A stretch of DNA of 64,000 nucleotides, from contig JAFEAL010000008.1 of the NCBI GenBank assembly GCA_018266435.1, forward strand, positions 1 through 64,000, read 5' to 3'. The notes beneath the pieces were generated by a model, which ran no database searches, had not been told where the DNA came from, and worked only from the letters and a program-made list of their open reading frames with translations. This document shows positions 16,601 through 25,098 of this stretch, one piece after another. The position numbers and the translations under genes are program-made. Source of the stretch: Bacteroidota bacterium (GTDB lineage Bacteria; Bacteroidota; Bacteroidia; Cytophagales; Cyclobacteriaceae). The stretch's first letter is position 1, and each line of letters opens with the position of its first letter.

Positions 16601-18953
16601 TGTAGTAAGAGACCGTGTTGAGCCACGTGGTAGTGCCCAATATTTTCACGCTGCTGGCCACGGTCGCCCCTTTCAACCGAGTGTACAGCGCGGAGGGAAA
16701 GGTTTCATCGGGCGTAGTGGAGTACGGAGGGGTATTTTTCCAGGCCTCCCCCGATACATATTGAAAATTTGTATTGGAGCATACCTCGCACGAGTAGCTG
16801 TCGTAATACGTTTTCACCAATTGCTCCACGTTCGTTGTGGGGAACACAGTGGATGGAGTCCCGCCCGATTGGATGGCCGTATGAAAGGAAGTGGAGGTAA
16901 CCCCTGCTTTGAAATCAAACCCGGGCTCCAATGAAACCGAGTGGGTAACGGTGTATTCATTGATTGATGCGTATGCAGACAGCACCACGTCCGCAACGGT
17001 GACTACGCTGGTAACATTCTGGTATCCTTGCCCACTGCCGAGTGAGTTAATGTATGTCTGCATCGCTGCGCGAGTGGTGTAGGTATTATCGGGGCCGTAA
17101 ACGCCCGACACCACCGGGCGGTTTTGGTCATCGTATTGGGTGTAGCTCCACTTGTTCCCCAGTGTGGATTGATTGGGGTCACCGGTCAACCGTTGGTTGG
17201 CATCCTGGGTGAGCACTACCCTGTCCCGCGTATCGTACACGGTATAGACCCAGCCGGCTCCGGGGGCTTTTGATTCAACAGCCCTGTTGAGGTAATCGTA
17301 GTTGTATTGGTACGCCCATCGGTCCAGTTGAGCCTGCGTGGGGGAATAGGCAGGCGAAGATTGGTTCTTTAACACCTTGATCAGCTCGGGCGGTAAAATG
17401 AATTTCAGGTTCCCCTTGGCATCATAGACATAATAGGTTTCTGCCCTGAGGTTGGTTGCATCCGAACGGACCAATAGTTTGATCCCCCGGATATCGGCAT
17501 AGGTTTCAGTGACTACGCTTTGTTCATCGGTAGCGGCAGTCTTTGTAAGAATGGAAGCAGAATAAAAGTAGGGCGATATGGCCTGTGGCAAACCCGATCC
17601 GTTCACCGCCCAGTTGAGCACATCGGACGGTGCATTGGTGCCATACGCCACGGACTTTCCAATGGATGCCCAATTAGCCCCGGGGCCGGCCTGCTTGACG
17701 GGCCGGCTCAGGGGCGAAGGCTCAAAGGTGGTGGTGGAATAGGGAACTGCGTCATCGGCAATTTTGTCGTTGCTTACATTGTAGAAACTTGACTCACTGG
17801 TGAGGGCGGTTGCAGTTGGAACAAATGCACCTACATTGCCGCTGGTCAAAGAGTAGGGTAAATACTGATTGGCCTCTCTGCCGAGACCGTCAAAAATTTT
17901 AAAACCGATCATGTCATTTCCAAAAGGTGAGGCCTGTTGGCTTACTTTCTCAATGGGCCGCCCCAGGTCATCGGCATACGAGATCAACCTGGTTTTTTTC
18001 TTTCCTATGGGTATGGCCGCAACATTGGCCGCTACTTTTAGGGTGTCCAGCACATTATCCTGCTGCACATAGTTGTAATTGTTGGTGATGTTGGAAAATG
18101 TAATGGTTACCTGGGATGTAAACGATTTTAGTTTGGAATCCGTGACCGTTAAAGTAAACGTGGTCGCACCCGGTTGGGGGTTTACAACCTGCAAAGCCAA
18201 GCCCGTTGTATTGTTTAACGTTTGCGCAGTTCCCGATTGGGTCCATAGATAAGTTACCGCATCGCCATCGTCCACATCATAGCCTGATCCATATACAGTA
18301 TAGGTGGCCAAAGGAAGGCCCACTGTCCGGCTAAGCCCGGCATCCGATATGGGAAGGTGGTTAACATAGAGCGAGAGGGTTTGGTTGACCCCGCAAGAAT
18401 TGGTTCCGGTCAACTGGTAACCCCCGCCCAATGTGGGCACGAATGGAGCAGTGCCCGAAGCCACTGTTGGTTTTGAGCTTGAGGAAGTGTATATCCACTG
18501 CAGGTTTGAAGCACCCGAAGCGGTAAGCGTTAAATTATTGGAAGGCAAGACGCTCATTGGATCTATGGAGGCTGTATAAGACACTGTTGTTGGGGCGACC
18601 ACAGTAAAACTGATCGGGGTACGGCTGGGGTTTACTCCACCCGAACAAACAGCCTCAACCCAATACGTGACACTTGAATTAAAGGCAGCCGTTAACGAAG
18701 ATTGCACGATACCGGCCCCCGGATTGCTGATACTGACACCGACACTGGTGCCTCCCGTTTGTGCAGTCCACCAATTGTGAGAGGTAACGCTCCCCCCATT
18801 GGTCGTGGCATAAAGGGTATAAGAATATCCCGCACACCCTGACGTACTGGCTACTGTTGGAAAAGTGTAACAAGTTTGGGCACCCACGCCTAAGGAAAGC
18901 ACAATAAAAAATCCGCACAACAAAAGATTCAGTAAATTCTTAACTCTACGCAT
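13608..18953 (-). CDS. Large exported RHS-repeat protein (DUF6443 type)
   Basis: A 1781-residue protein with a Sec signal (MRRVKNLLNLLLCGFFIVL, cleavage near GAQ-TCY). In order: two Ig/PKD-like domains (about 30-290, the second with YDVDDGDAVTYLWTQSG), a DUF6443-type region (about 295-430), the RHS/YD repeat body (about 450-1280), a carbohydrate-binding-like insert (about 1290-1420), and the RHS-associated core (about 1530-1660: YYPFGM, YLFQGKELIAQTGW, DPNGEWFGWDD). The hydrophobic pre-toxin segment (GYASYGLTKGNWGWK) runs to the stop. RHS repeats form a cocoon around a C-terminal toxin. Here the toxin stretch follows in frame after a TAA. The gene starts 6 bases after the SpvB-like gene. The repeat body is GC-rich, the tip AT-rich. 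Confidence 0.92.
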   Translation of the reverse strand: MRRVKNLLNLLLCGFFIVLSLGVGAQTCYTFPTVASTSGCAGYSYTLYATTNGGSVTSHNWWTAQTGGTSVGVSISNPGAGIVQSSLTAAFNSSVTYWVEAVCSGGVNPSRTPISFTVVAPTTVSYTASIDPMSVLPSNNLTLTASGASNLQWIYTSSSSKPTVASGTAPFVPTLGGGYQLTGTNSCGVNQTLSLYVNHLPISDAGLSRTVGLPLATYTVYGSGYDVDDGDAVTYLWTQSGTAQTLNNTTGLALQVVNPQPGATTFTLTVTDSKLKSFTSQVTITFSNITNNYNYVQQDNVLDTLKVAANVAAIPIGKKKTRLISYADDLGRPIEKVSQQASPFGNDMIGFKIFDGLGREANQYLPYSLTSGNVGAFVPTATALTSESSFYNVSNDKIADDAVPYSTTTFEPSPLSRPVKQAGPGANWASIGKSVAYGTNAPSDVLNWAVNGSGLPQAISPYFYSASILTKTAATDEQSVVTETYADIRGIKLLVRSDATNLRAETYYVYDAKGNLKFILPPELIKVLKNQSSPAYSPTQAQLDRWAYQYNYDYLNRAVESKAPGAGWVYTVYDTRDRVVLTQDANQRLTGDPNQSTLGNKWSYTQYDDQNRPVVSGVYGPDNTYTTRAAMQTYINSLGSGQGYQNVTSVVTVADVVLSAYASINEYTVTHSVSLEPGFDFKAGVTSTSFHTAIQSGGTPSTVFPTTNVEQLVKTYYDSYSCEVCSNTNFQYVSGEAWKNTPPYSTTPDETFPSALYTRLKGATVASSVKILGTTTWLNTVSYYNRYGSVVQVIGANHVGGRDRISTLYDFSGKKLEELQTAIGYNTGNITTQRKVFSYDPVGRLLQVQHQVNSQPMVILSALEYNELGQVVKKKLHSTDGGTAYLQNVDFRYDIRGELTNINNIPTGTDTGDDANDYFGMDLTYNTSLSGAGNSPRPDGLISAIRWKQDLGSKKRLYNFGYDNLKRVTSSSGKMSLDNSLTWTGEPDFFTENNLTYDLNGNILTLNRNTEYFSNGSNSLSTMDQLTYTYGVTAGSTAYSTSSDNGNQLQYVADNSTTATRQLGFADGGPNTIANPDYTYDANGNLTSDLNKKISKITYYFNNRPKKISINVVGTDTSYIKYTYDAAGIKLNQMAYIYDTAKHSPTYQTYVTTSTDYVGNFVLLNGQVLTVNQPEGRITPPTYENIFSNPDAGSLSGFTATSGNVTLSCVYQNTQTYVTASNSAGTQNEGIFPISTDKGTAYPVTAGQTYSFRILGYQTSGSLAMLYVKTNLGDLVWPGAAYAPVPLPTGAANESWASVSFVVPSNATSVSLGVKWNGPATGNTIYVNRVALYKTDFEYNYFITDQVGSTRVVLQTNPGTQAYTATMEPNNRPTEDAATLTNGVTGQFLNMNYAMIFSNPTANTTPGGSYVVKMNPTYKVGPAKSLKVYPGDVVNASVNSSYLTGGSYTKTPLATVMGAVAPVFGGVSGTGDPGAIFSSLNNTGNAVIAGLSPGQGTTAPSAFLNYILFDKDYNPLGGQSVPVPTGGGGPMALPQITAPEIGYVFIYLSYDNDTGNDVYFDDLKITQQESPVIQVNNYYPFGMKSYSWLRNGETDNAYLFQGKELIAQTGWYDFGSRMYYADLGRWFAGDPQKQFSSPYMAMGNVPMMGTDPNGEWFGWDDIIVSAVGFVVGYASYGLTKGNWGWKAAESGLVGAAIAEVGYLTLGGGLAAEGATASTGGLGAIKSAAQFAILDATTTATNVAENADNISRMNGEGAFEAIAGFEGISAIQSGFQGDWMEG

Positions 18954-18959
18954 AACACT

Positions 18960-21900
18960 CTACTGTTTGGTAGTGTAAATGGCCTGCCGAATTACATTCT
19001 TATTTTCATCAAAGGTGTTTATCAACCTTCCCCACGGGTCATATTGCAAATAAGCAGTATGATTATTATTGTCAGTTTTGGAAGTCGGCCCAAACACCAA
19101 ATCATAAGTAGTTGTTTCCATATTCCCCCGTTTTGGATAAAGCCGCACTTCATCGACAGTAACGTTCCCCGAAGCAAGTTTAACAACAGCCGCATTAAGT
19201 TGCGCTGAGCCGGTAAATGGAAACTCATAATACGTCCATGCGGAAGGAATAGACTGTGTGGTTGAACCGTTGACTGTCAATGTGCCCGAGTTGGCTGACT
19301 GCGCCCAAAAAGAAATGATGTAATTTTCTCCTGATATCACTTGGTTGAATTGCAATCCGTTTGTGCCGATGGACATGGAATTATTTCCCGTTTTTGCTGC
19401 AGTACTTGAAATCGAACCGTCTGTCCACTGCTGCCAGTTTCCATTTGTATTATCTTCAAAACTGGTGTAAGCAACTTGATTGTAATTTGCATTACCCACT
19501 TTTGCTAGCGGCCTTATTTTGTACTGATCCAAAATTACTGCTGAGGGAATATTTCCTTTCGCCTGAGTTTCTAAAACCGCCCCAGTATAATTGTCACGTA
19601 CATTGATTTGTTGCGCCATGGTCCAATCAGCCAAAGTGCTGGAAGGATTAGCCACGGGATCCCATGAAGAGAAGAAACTAATGTCATTGACATTGTTACC
19701 ATTCCAGACCAACTGATCGTAAGGTGCTGGCACTGTAGCACCGGTGCCAAGGCTGGGGTTAAGGGCAGGCCAGTTTTTGTAGCGGGTTACCTGAGATTCG
19801 GAGTAAGTACCATTTATTTTTTTTGAAACTTGAAGTAAGGGTGTCAACAAATTGGTCTGAAAATTGGGGTCATTAACCTCATACCAATATTTGTACTCTT
19901 GATAAATTGATGAGGAAGAGCCTGTGGTACTCGAATTTCGCAGTTGACCTGTGGAGCGATTAAAAGTATTTGTGGTAGTAATTGTTATGCCATCCGAAGT
20001 TTTAACATTTTTTGTAGCCTTGATATAATAGGCAACTTCAACTTGACCTTGCCCGCCATTCAAAAAAAGCGGAACTGAGTACGATGTGTAAGTTATTTTT
20101 GTTGAAGAAACTGGATTATTGTTTACATCGTAGGTAATGATTTGATAAGGGTAACCTAAAAATCTCAGGGAGTCCCCGTATGCGCCATTCTTGTGGGAAG
20201 TTGTCGTATATCCATTGGGCATGGATGATGGCGTGTTACTTCCAGGAATTACATTCACATCGGTGTATTGAGCAACGTTGCCGGATGGGTCAACAAAAGC
20301 TGTGGAAAAATTATAACCAAAAGCAACGTTTTGGTCCGTGGAGCCATTTCCACTAATCGTGATTGAACTGACCGGATAATCTACTTGGTAACCCGTAGCA
20401 CGTTCAGCAATATTTTTATACAATGTTATTGAGTTAGCATCCATGTATGATTTACCGGGGGGCGACTGGTAACAAGCGAGCATATCAAAGCCATAGTTTA
20501 TTCTTGTTACCAAATTTCCAAATTGATCATAGTCACTGAAATAGACGGTATTCTGCCCAATATTGTCTGAATTGGGGGACAGCGTACCATTTTTCACAAA
20601 TTTAAGATCACCTCCAGAAGTTAAAATGCGGCCTGCAATATCGCCATATACTGTGGAGTTGGTGGATGTCCATGAGCCATCAGGATTGTGATAAAACATA
20701 GACCCATTTGTAACATAAAAATCCGCAGAAGCTTGGCCCCCACTAAAAAGTGGTAAGAAGCCATTTGAAATTGAATTGGATGTCCAGTTCAAAGAATTAG
20801 CATTGAATACTGATAGCGTCCTGTAAGAATTGTCGGGTGAGGCACTTACCAAAAAATCAATGCCACTACCTACTTTGTTTGTAGCATTTGTAGATTGTGC
20901 CCCTGACAGTATCCAATTGTTACCATCAAATCTCACTGCCTTTGACATAACGGATCCATCGATCAATGCAAATTGTGAATTATTGATTGGGAACACATAA
21001 CTATTGTCATCCCAATACAATAACAAACTAGTTGAATTATCATTGTCTCGATAAAAATTTGTGTAAGTATTATCCCACCGAAAAAGAAACTCAGGGTTGT
21101 TCCCCGCCATCGCAACCATGAAATTGTTTGAACTGTGCAAGTTGCTAGGAAACTTTGGGCCAGTATTCGCCCAAACTAAGGATTGAGGTATACTGGTTGT
21201 TACCCAGTTTCGCTCTTCATTGAGATATGAAAAAGTCAATTGAACAGTGTTAGCAAACCATTCTGAATAATTTATTACAAAATTGTTTGAAGCGGTGTAG
21301 AAATTGTCAACGCCAGATCGTGCCGAGTTAATATTTACAGGAAATAAAGCCTGATTGAAGTGGCCATTATAGACCCCTCCATTGTATGTAAATAGGTAGC
21401 CCGGAGTAGAATTTGAGTTTGTATAAGTAGCTATTGCAACAAAATTATCACCAGAGAGTAAGGTGGCAGAGCCGCTTCCAAGATTATAGCTCAAATAATT
21501 AAGGCTGGATGAGTTATCGATAGTTGCACAAATCCAATTTCCTCGCTTTGCCTCATCCTTGTAATACATTGCAAAGCTAGCATTGTTTCCAGCAAAAGTT
21601 TGATCTCCAGGTTGAGTTAGTATCGCGAAGAATTTATCCTCAGTAACCACTTGAAAGTTATTATAATGGAATGTGTTGTTATTAAAAGTCGCCCCCACAT
21701 TCACCAAATTGAGGTTTACACCTGATAACGTAGATGGTACCCACTCGCCAAACCATTGATAGACTGAAATAGAAACAGGAGAAGGATTTGATGTATGGTT
21801 GCCGTTTGAGTCCAATGCTCTCCAGGCAACAACAACATAATCTGAACCAAACCACAATTGAGGTTCACCTCCGCCAGAAATCGTGAGTGAGCGATTCGAA

Positions 21901-23114
21901 TGACCAATTTGATTATTGCTCATCGCATACGTATAGCTTACCGTTCCTCCAGTGGGGTAAGTTATTTTTTGAAGAAACCCTTTGTATCCAGTTGATCCGG
22001 TTGAGGTGAAATAATCAAAACGAATTCCAGGCAAAGCTTGTCCGGCACCGTTACGCTGCTCAATATAAGCGAGCAGCATTTTTGCTGTGTTGATTCCGTC
22101 ATTGATTGATGAATATCGAAAATTTACTGACAAATATTTCGTGCCAGTTTCCTGAAGAACATCAATGTGGTCCAAGTAAAGTTTCTCATAGTTCTCCTGA
22201 TAAGCATCTGGTTCAGGCTGCTCCGTATGAGGTTCCATATAATATTGTGGGTTCTTGTTGTTATAAAAAAACTGTACTTTCCTTCCGATAGGATCTACAA
22301 TTTGTTTTAGGTACGATGCTTCTGTTTGTTTTTGGCCAAAATTGGAGCCAACAAATTGATCCACATTTGTGTATTCGAAAGTCACTTTCTCTCCCCATAG
22401 ATTGTTGATTTCTGAAAGGTTCCATGTCGTGGCTAATCGTGTTTGATTGTTAGTATTAGAACTGTTGCCAATCCAATTACCCCAACGAACTGTGTACTGA
22501 ACGGTGCTTCGTCCGCTGTTTTTGTCTCCATAGATATATTTAAAGCCATTCTCTCGGACAATCACCCATTTGCTCGGCCCTGGCGTTGTAAGAGCGTAGT
22601 CAGTAGGATCATAATAAAACTTGATTTGCCAAAACTGATATTTCTTGGTTGCATAAGTATTATAAAGACCGATAGCATCTGACCCATGCCCTATTCTCAC
22701 TAGCCTATTACTGGTTTGCCCCTCCAGTAAATAATAGGTATCGTCTTCCCTTGTGCCCGTACTTTTATGATCACAAATAATCCTTGGCATGTCCATAGTC
22801 CACCCCAAGCCCAAAATTCCGCCCGGAGATTCCAGGTTCCATGTATCCACTTGATTTTGCACATTTGAGTTATAACTAATTGCCACATTTACACCAAGGC
22901 CTTCTTTTCCAGTAAGGCTTACCAAACTGATAGGTAAATTCAAATCACCGGTAAATAAATTGACCGTGTTTTGGACCTTGCCAATATTGTCAGGTGCTGT
23001 GCTGAAAGTATTTATTTGAGGTAAAGCACTCGGGGCTGAGGCCTGCCCAATTGCTTTTGTGAAAAATAATATGCCACAAAATATGCCGATGACAATAACC
23101 GTGGAGAGCTTCAT
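18960..23114 (-). CDS. Exported SpvB/TcaB-like protein with a terminal RHS repeat
   Basis: A 1384-residue protein with a Sec signal (MKLSTVIVIGIFCGILFF, then GQASAPSALP). The N-terminal part (NTVNLFTGDLNLPISLVSL, GLGVNVAISYNS, GGILGLGWTMDMPRI) is the pattern of SpvB/TcaB-like and RHS N-terminal domains that start a Tc/RHS cocoon. The middle (about 450-900) is a beta-rich propeller-like region rich in Asn/Ser/Phe. Near residue 1250 a carbohydrate-binding-like domain is followed by one YD repeat (LQYDPWGRLINTFDENKN) at the very end. The RHS gene starts 6 bases later, so the two proteins probably form one shell as TcB/TcC halves do. It is AT-rich compared with its partner. Confidence 0.85.
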   Translation of the reverse strand: MKLSTVIVIGIFCGILFFTKAIGQASAPSALPQINTFSTAPDNIGKVQNTVNLFTGDLNLPISLVSLTGKEGLGVNVAISYNSNVQNQVDTWNLESPGGILGLGWTMDMPRIICDHKSTGTREDDTYYLLEGQTSNRLVRIGHGSDAIGLYNTYATKKYQFWQIKFYYDPTDYALTTPGPSKWVIVRENGFKYIYGDKNSGRSTVQYTVRWGNWIGNSSNTNNQTRLATTWNLSEINNLWGEKVTFEYTNVDQFVGSNFGQKQTEASYLKQIVDPIGRKVQFFYNNKNPQYYMEPHTEQPEPDAYQENYEKLYLDHIDVLQETGTKYLSVNFRYSSINDGINTAKMLLAYIEQRNGAGQALPGIRFDYFTSTGSTGYKGFLQKITYPTGGTVSYTYAMSNNQIGHSNRSLTISGGGEPQLWFGSDYVVVAWRALDSNGNHTSNPSPVSISVYQWFGEWVPSTLSGVNLNLVNVGATFNNNTFHYNNFQVVTEDKFFAILTQPGDQTFAGNNASFAMYYKDEAKRGNWICATIDNSSSLNYLSYNLGSGSATLLSGDNFVAIATYTNSNSTPGYLFTYNGGVYNGHFNQALFPVNINSARSGVDNFYTASNNFVINYSEWFANTVQLTFSYLNEERNWVTTSIPQSLVWANTGPKFPSNLHSSNNFMVAMAGNNPEFLFRWDNTYTNFYRDNDNSTSLLLYWDDNSYVFPINNSQFALIDGSVMSKAVRFDGNNWILSGAQSTNATNKVGSGIDFLVSASPDNSYRTLSVFNANSLNWTSNSISNGFLPLFSGGQASADFYVTNGSMFYHNPDGSWTSTNSTVYGDIAGRILTSGGDLKFVKNGTLSPNSDNIGQNTVYFSDYDQFGNLVTRINYGFDMLACYQSPPGKSYMDANSITLYKNIAERATGYQVDYPVSSITISGNGSTDQNVAFGYNFSTAFVDPSGNVAQYTDVNVIPGSNTPSSMPNGYTTTSHKNGAYGDSLRFLGYPYQIITYDVNNNPVSSTKITYTSYSVPLFLNGGQGQVEVAYYIKATKNVKTSDGITITTTNTFNRSTGQLRNSSTTGSSSSIYQEYKYWYEVNDPNFQTNLLTPLLQVSKKINGTYSESQVTRYKNWPALNPSLGTGATVPAPYDQLVWNGNNVNDISFFSSWDPVANPSSTLADWTMAQQINVRDNYTGAVLETQAKGNIPSAVILDQYKIRPLAKVGNANYNQVAYTSFEDNTNGNWQQWTDGSISSTAAKTGNNSMSIGTNGLQFNQVISGENYIISFWAQSANSGTLTVNGSTTQSIPSAWTYYEFPFTGSAQLNAAVVKLASGNVTVDEVRLYPKRGNMETTTYDLVFGPTSKTDNNNHTAYLQYDPWGRLINTFDENKNVIRQAIYTTKQ

Positions 23115-23117
23115 AAC

Positions 23118-24602
23118 CTATTTGTTTTTCTCTATCACTTCAATTTTAGTCTTTAAGATTTCATTCTCCTTTTTCAAATCCAATAAATAGAGCGTCAGCT
23201 CCTCCACCTTCTTTAAAAGCAACATATTCATCTCGCCTACACTCACACCGGTTTTTTCCATCTCCTTGGCTGAAGGTACTTCAGGCAAATGCTTGTTTTC
23301 ATCAATGTATTTTTTCACTTCTTCCAGCGTGCGGAGTTTATAGCCCTCCTCAAATACATAATCGGGCGGGATGTTTACGTCCACCTTTACTTCGCTGCAA
23401 TGCACCGTGCCATTTACTGTGAGTTTGTAATCCGGGCTTTGCGAACCGATGCCTACATTTCCGGTATTGAAGTAAATGGAACTTGAATTTGTCGTCCATT
23501 GAGAACTGTTGGCTGCGGCTTGCCAAGTCGCATTTCCACTCGCATCCGAAGTCAATACTTTTCCGGCACCAATTGTGCCTCCCGTCACTTGAAGACCGCT
23601 TGTGATCAATGACGTTCCACGAACAGTACCGCTCACATCCAATGGGTAAGCGGGGGTGAGCGTACCAATCCCCACTGACCCGGTATAATTAATGGTAGCT
23701 CCAGATATCGCCCATGGCGATGATCCTCCGCCTGACGGGGTTTGCCACGTAGCATTGCCGCTGGCATCGGAAGTGAGCACTTTTCCGGCAGCCGGTGTAC
23801 CTCCGGTTATTTTCAATCCCCCGGCAATCAAGGTTGCCGCAGTTCCTGTGCCGGCATACACTTGAGTCACAGCCGAGTTGCCCAGTTGGATGGCATTGCT
23901 CGAGGTGGCAATCGCCCCGTTGCCTAATGCCGTGGCATTGGTAAGTGCGGCAGAGCTAACATCAGCGCCATAACCAAGGGCAGTGTTGTTGCTGCCCGTA
24001 GTGTTGGTAAGTAACGCTTGATAACCAAAGGCGGTGTTGTTGCTCCCGGTAGTGTTTCCGAACAGCGATTTGTACCCTCCGGCCGTAAGATTTCCTCCTG
24101 ATGTGTTGTTGAAAAGGGAATTGCTGCCAAAGGCAGAGTTGTAACTGCCCGTGTTATTTTGAAGGGTAGTATAACCGCTTGCGGTGTTATCAGAGCCGGA
24201 AGAAACTGCATAAAGTGCGTTCAAGCCAATGCCGGTATTATTTGACCCCGTAACCCCTCTCAATGCATTGAGGCCAACCGCTGTACAATAATTTGCTGTG
24301 GTAATTGATGCAAGAGCAGAATATCCAACGGCTGTATTGTAGCCACCGGTCGTGTTTGAATTCAGTGCTGCGTACCCTATCCCTGAGTTATAAGTTCCCG
24401 AAGTGATATTGGCAAGTGAGCTTGCACCAAAAGCCCCGTTGTATGCAGCCGAGCTTGTCGAAGCTTTGCCTGCATAGTATCCAAAATAACTGTTCAGGTT
24501 GCCGGCCGTTCCGGTTGAGGTTCCGTAATACGTGGTGTTCTGTGCCAGGGGTACTTGTACGATCAAAAATGAAAGTAAAATAGAAAGCAAAATAGGTTTC
24601 AT
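23118..24602 (-). CDS. Exported fibre-like protein with S74-neighbourhood C-terminal motif
   Basis: A 494-residue protein with a Sec signal (MKPILLSILLSFLIVQVPLAQ). Residues about 30-250 are tandem repeats of the form N-x-x-x-G-x-x-AL, for example GTYNSGIGYAALNSNTTGG, like trimeric autotransporter heads and phage fibres. Two KVLTSDASGNATWQ units follow. The C-terminal 95 residues (PDYVFEEGYKLRTLEEV, HLPEVPSAKEMEKTGVSV, GEMNMLLLKKVEELTLYLL) are a conserved coiled-coil ending common in Bacteroidota surface fibres. It is probably trimeric and displayed at the surface. The stop lies 3 bases before the SpvB-like gene, so it belongs to the same operon and may be the adhesin of the system. Confidence 0.85.
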   Translation of the reverse strand: MKPILLSILLSFLIVQVPLAQNTTYYGTSTGTAGNLNSYFGYYAGKASTSSAAYNGAFGASSLANITSGTYNSGIGYAALNSNTTGGYNTAVGYSALASITTANYCTAVGLNALRGVTGSNNTGIGLNALYAVSSGSDNTASGYTTLQNNTGSYNSAFGSNSLFNNTSGGNLTAGGYKSLFGNTTGSNNTAFGYQALLTNTTGSNNTALGYGADVSSAALTNATALGNGAIATSSNAIQLGNSAVTQVYAGTGTAATLIAGGLKITGGTPAAGKVLTSDASGNATWQTPSGGGSSPWAISGATINYTGSVGIGTLTPAYPLDVSGTVRGTSLITSGLQVTGGTIGAGKVLTSDASGNATWQAAANSSQWTTNSSSIYFNTGNVGIGSQSPDYKLTVNGTVHCSEVKVDVNIPPDYVFEEGYKLRTLEEVKKYIDENKHLPEVPSAKEMEKTGVSVGEMNMLLLKKVEELTLYLLDLKKENEILKTKIEVIEKNK

Positions 24603-24646
24603 GGGGCGGGCTCGTTTATAAGGTTAATACAATTTATTTTACGGGT

Positions 24647-24937
24647 TTAATTGCCTTTGGCTTTTATTGTGTCGTTCCGGATGAGTTGATACTTAATATT
24701 TTTTAACCCTTTCAGTACGGTGCGCAAACTGTCTCTGCGAATAATAAATCTTTGCGAAGAAGAATCTGCCGTTATCTTTTGATGCTGAATGGCTTGATGC
24801 TGTTTTAACAAAGCAGTTTCAGTTACATTTTTAATTCGTTTGTTGACGGTGTCAACACCTTTGCTCTGTGCAAGTGCATGGTAAGAAATAAATACGGATA
24901 GGATCAGGGTTGAGGTCACTATACTGTATCGTTCCAT
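24647..24937 (-). CDS. Small exported helical protein, first gene of the RHS operon
   Basis: A 96-residue protein from the ATG at 24937, with a Sec signal (MERYSIVTSTLILSVFISY, then HALAQ). The mature part is short, charged and helical (VDTVNKRIKNVTETALLKQ, FIIRRDSLRTVLKGLKNIK). I do not recognise it. It lies 44 bases upstream of the fibre-like gene and would be the first gene of the transcript. The internal ATG is preferred because an upstream in-frame start would bury the signal peptide behind 26 residues. Confidence 0.6.
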   Translation of the reverse strand: MERYSIVTSTLILSVFISYHALAQSKGVDTVNKRIKNVTETALLKQHQAIQHQKITADSSSQRFIIRRDSLRTVLKGLKNIKYQLIRNDTIKAKGN

Positions 24938-24969
24938 ATTTCGCTTTTTTGCTGAAGTTTTCTTTGGTA

Positions 24970-25002
24970 CAAAATCGAACATCGATTTGGTTAGAGGCAA
25001 AA
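24970..25002 (-). promoter_or_regulatory. Possible Bacteroidota-type promoter of the RHS operon
   Basis: On the minus strand TTTTG (25002-24998) is followed after 19 bases by TCGATTTTG (24978-24970). This loosely resembles the TTTG-N19-TAnnTTTG arrangement of Bacteroidota sigma factors, but the TA is missing. It lies 32 bases before the first start codon. Confidence 0.3.
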
Positions 25003-25061
25003 CCCATTCTTCCAAGCACCAAGGCCTATGAGAAATTGCTAGACGAAACTCAGTTTAGTCT

Positions 25062-25098
25062 ATTAAAATTAAACTGAAATTTTCATTAAAATTAAACT
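25062..25098. repeat. Direct repeat upstream of the RHS operon
   Basis: ATTAAAATTAAACT occurs exactly at 25062-25075 and 25085-25098, about two helical turns apart (23 bases). It lies 125-160 bases upstream of the first operon gene and is a candidate regulator site. Confidence 0.45.

Noticed and set aside
16293-16934. 213-codon plus-strand frame inside the RHS gene
   Set aside because: Same reason: antisense to YD repeats, no recognisable domain or start signal.
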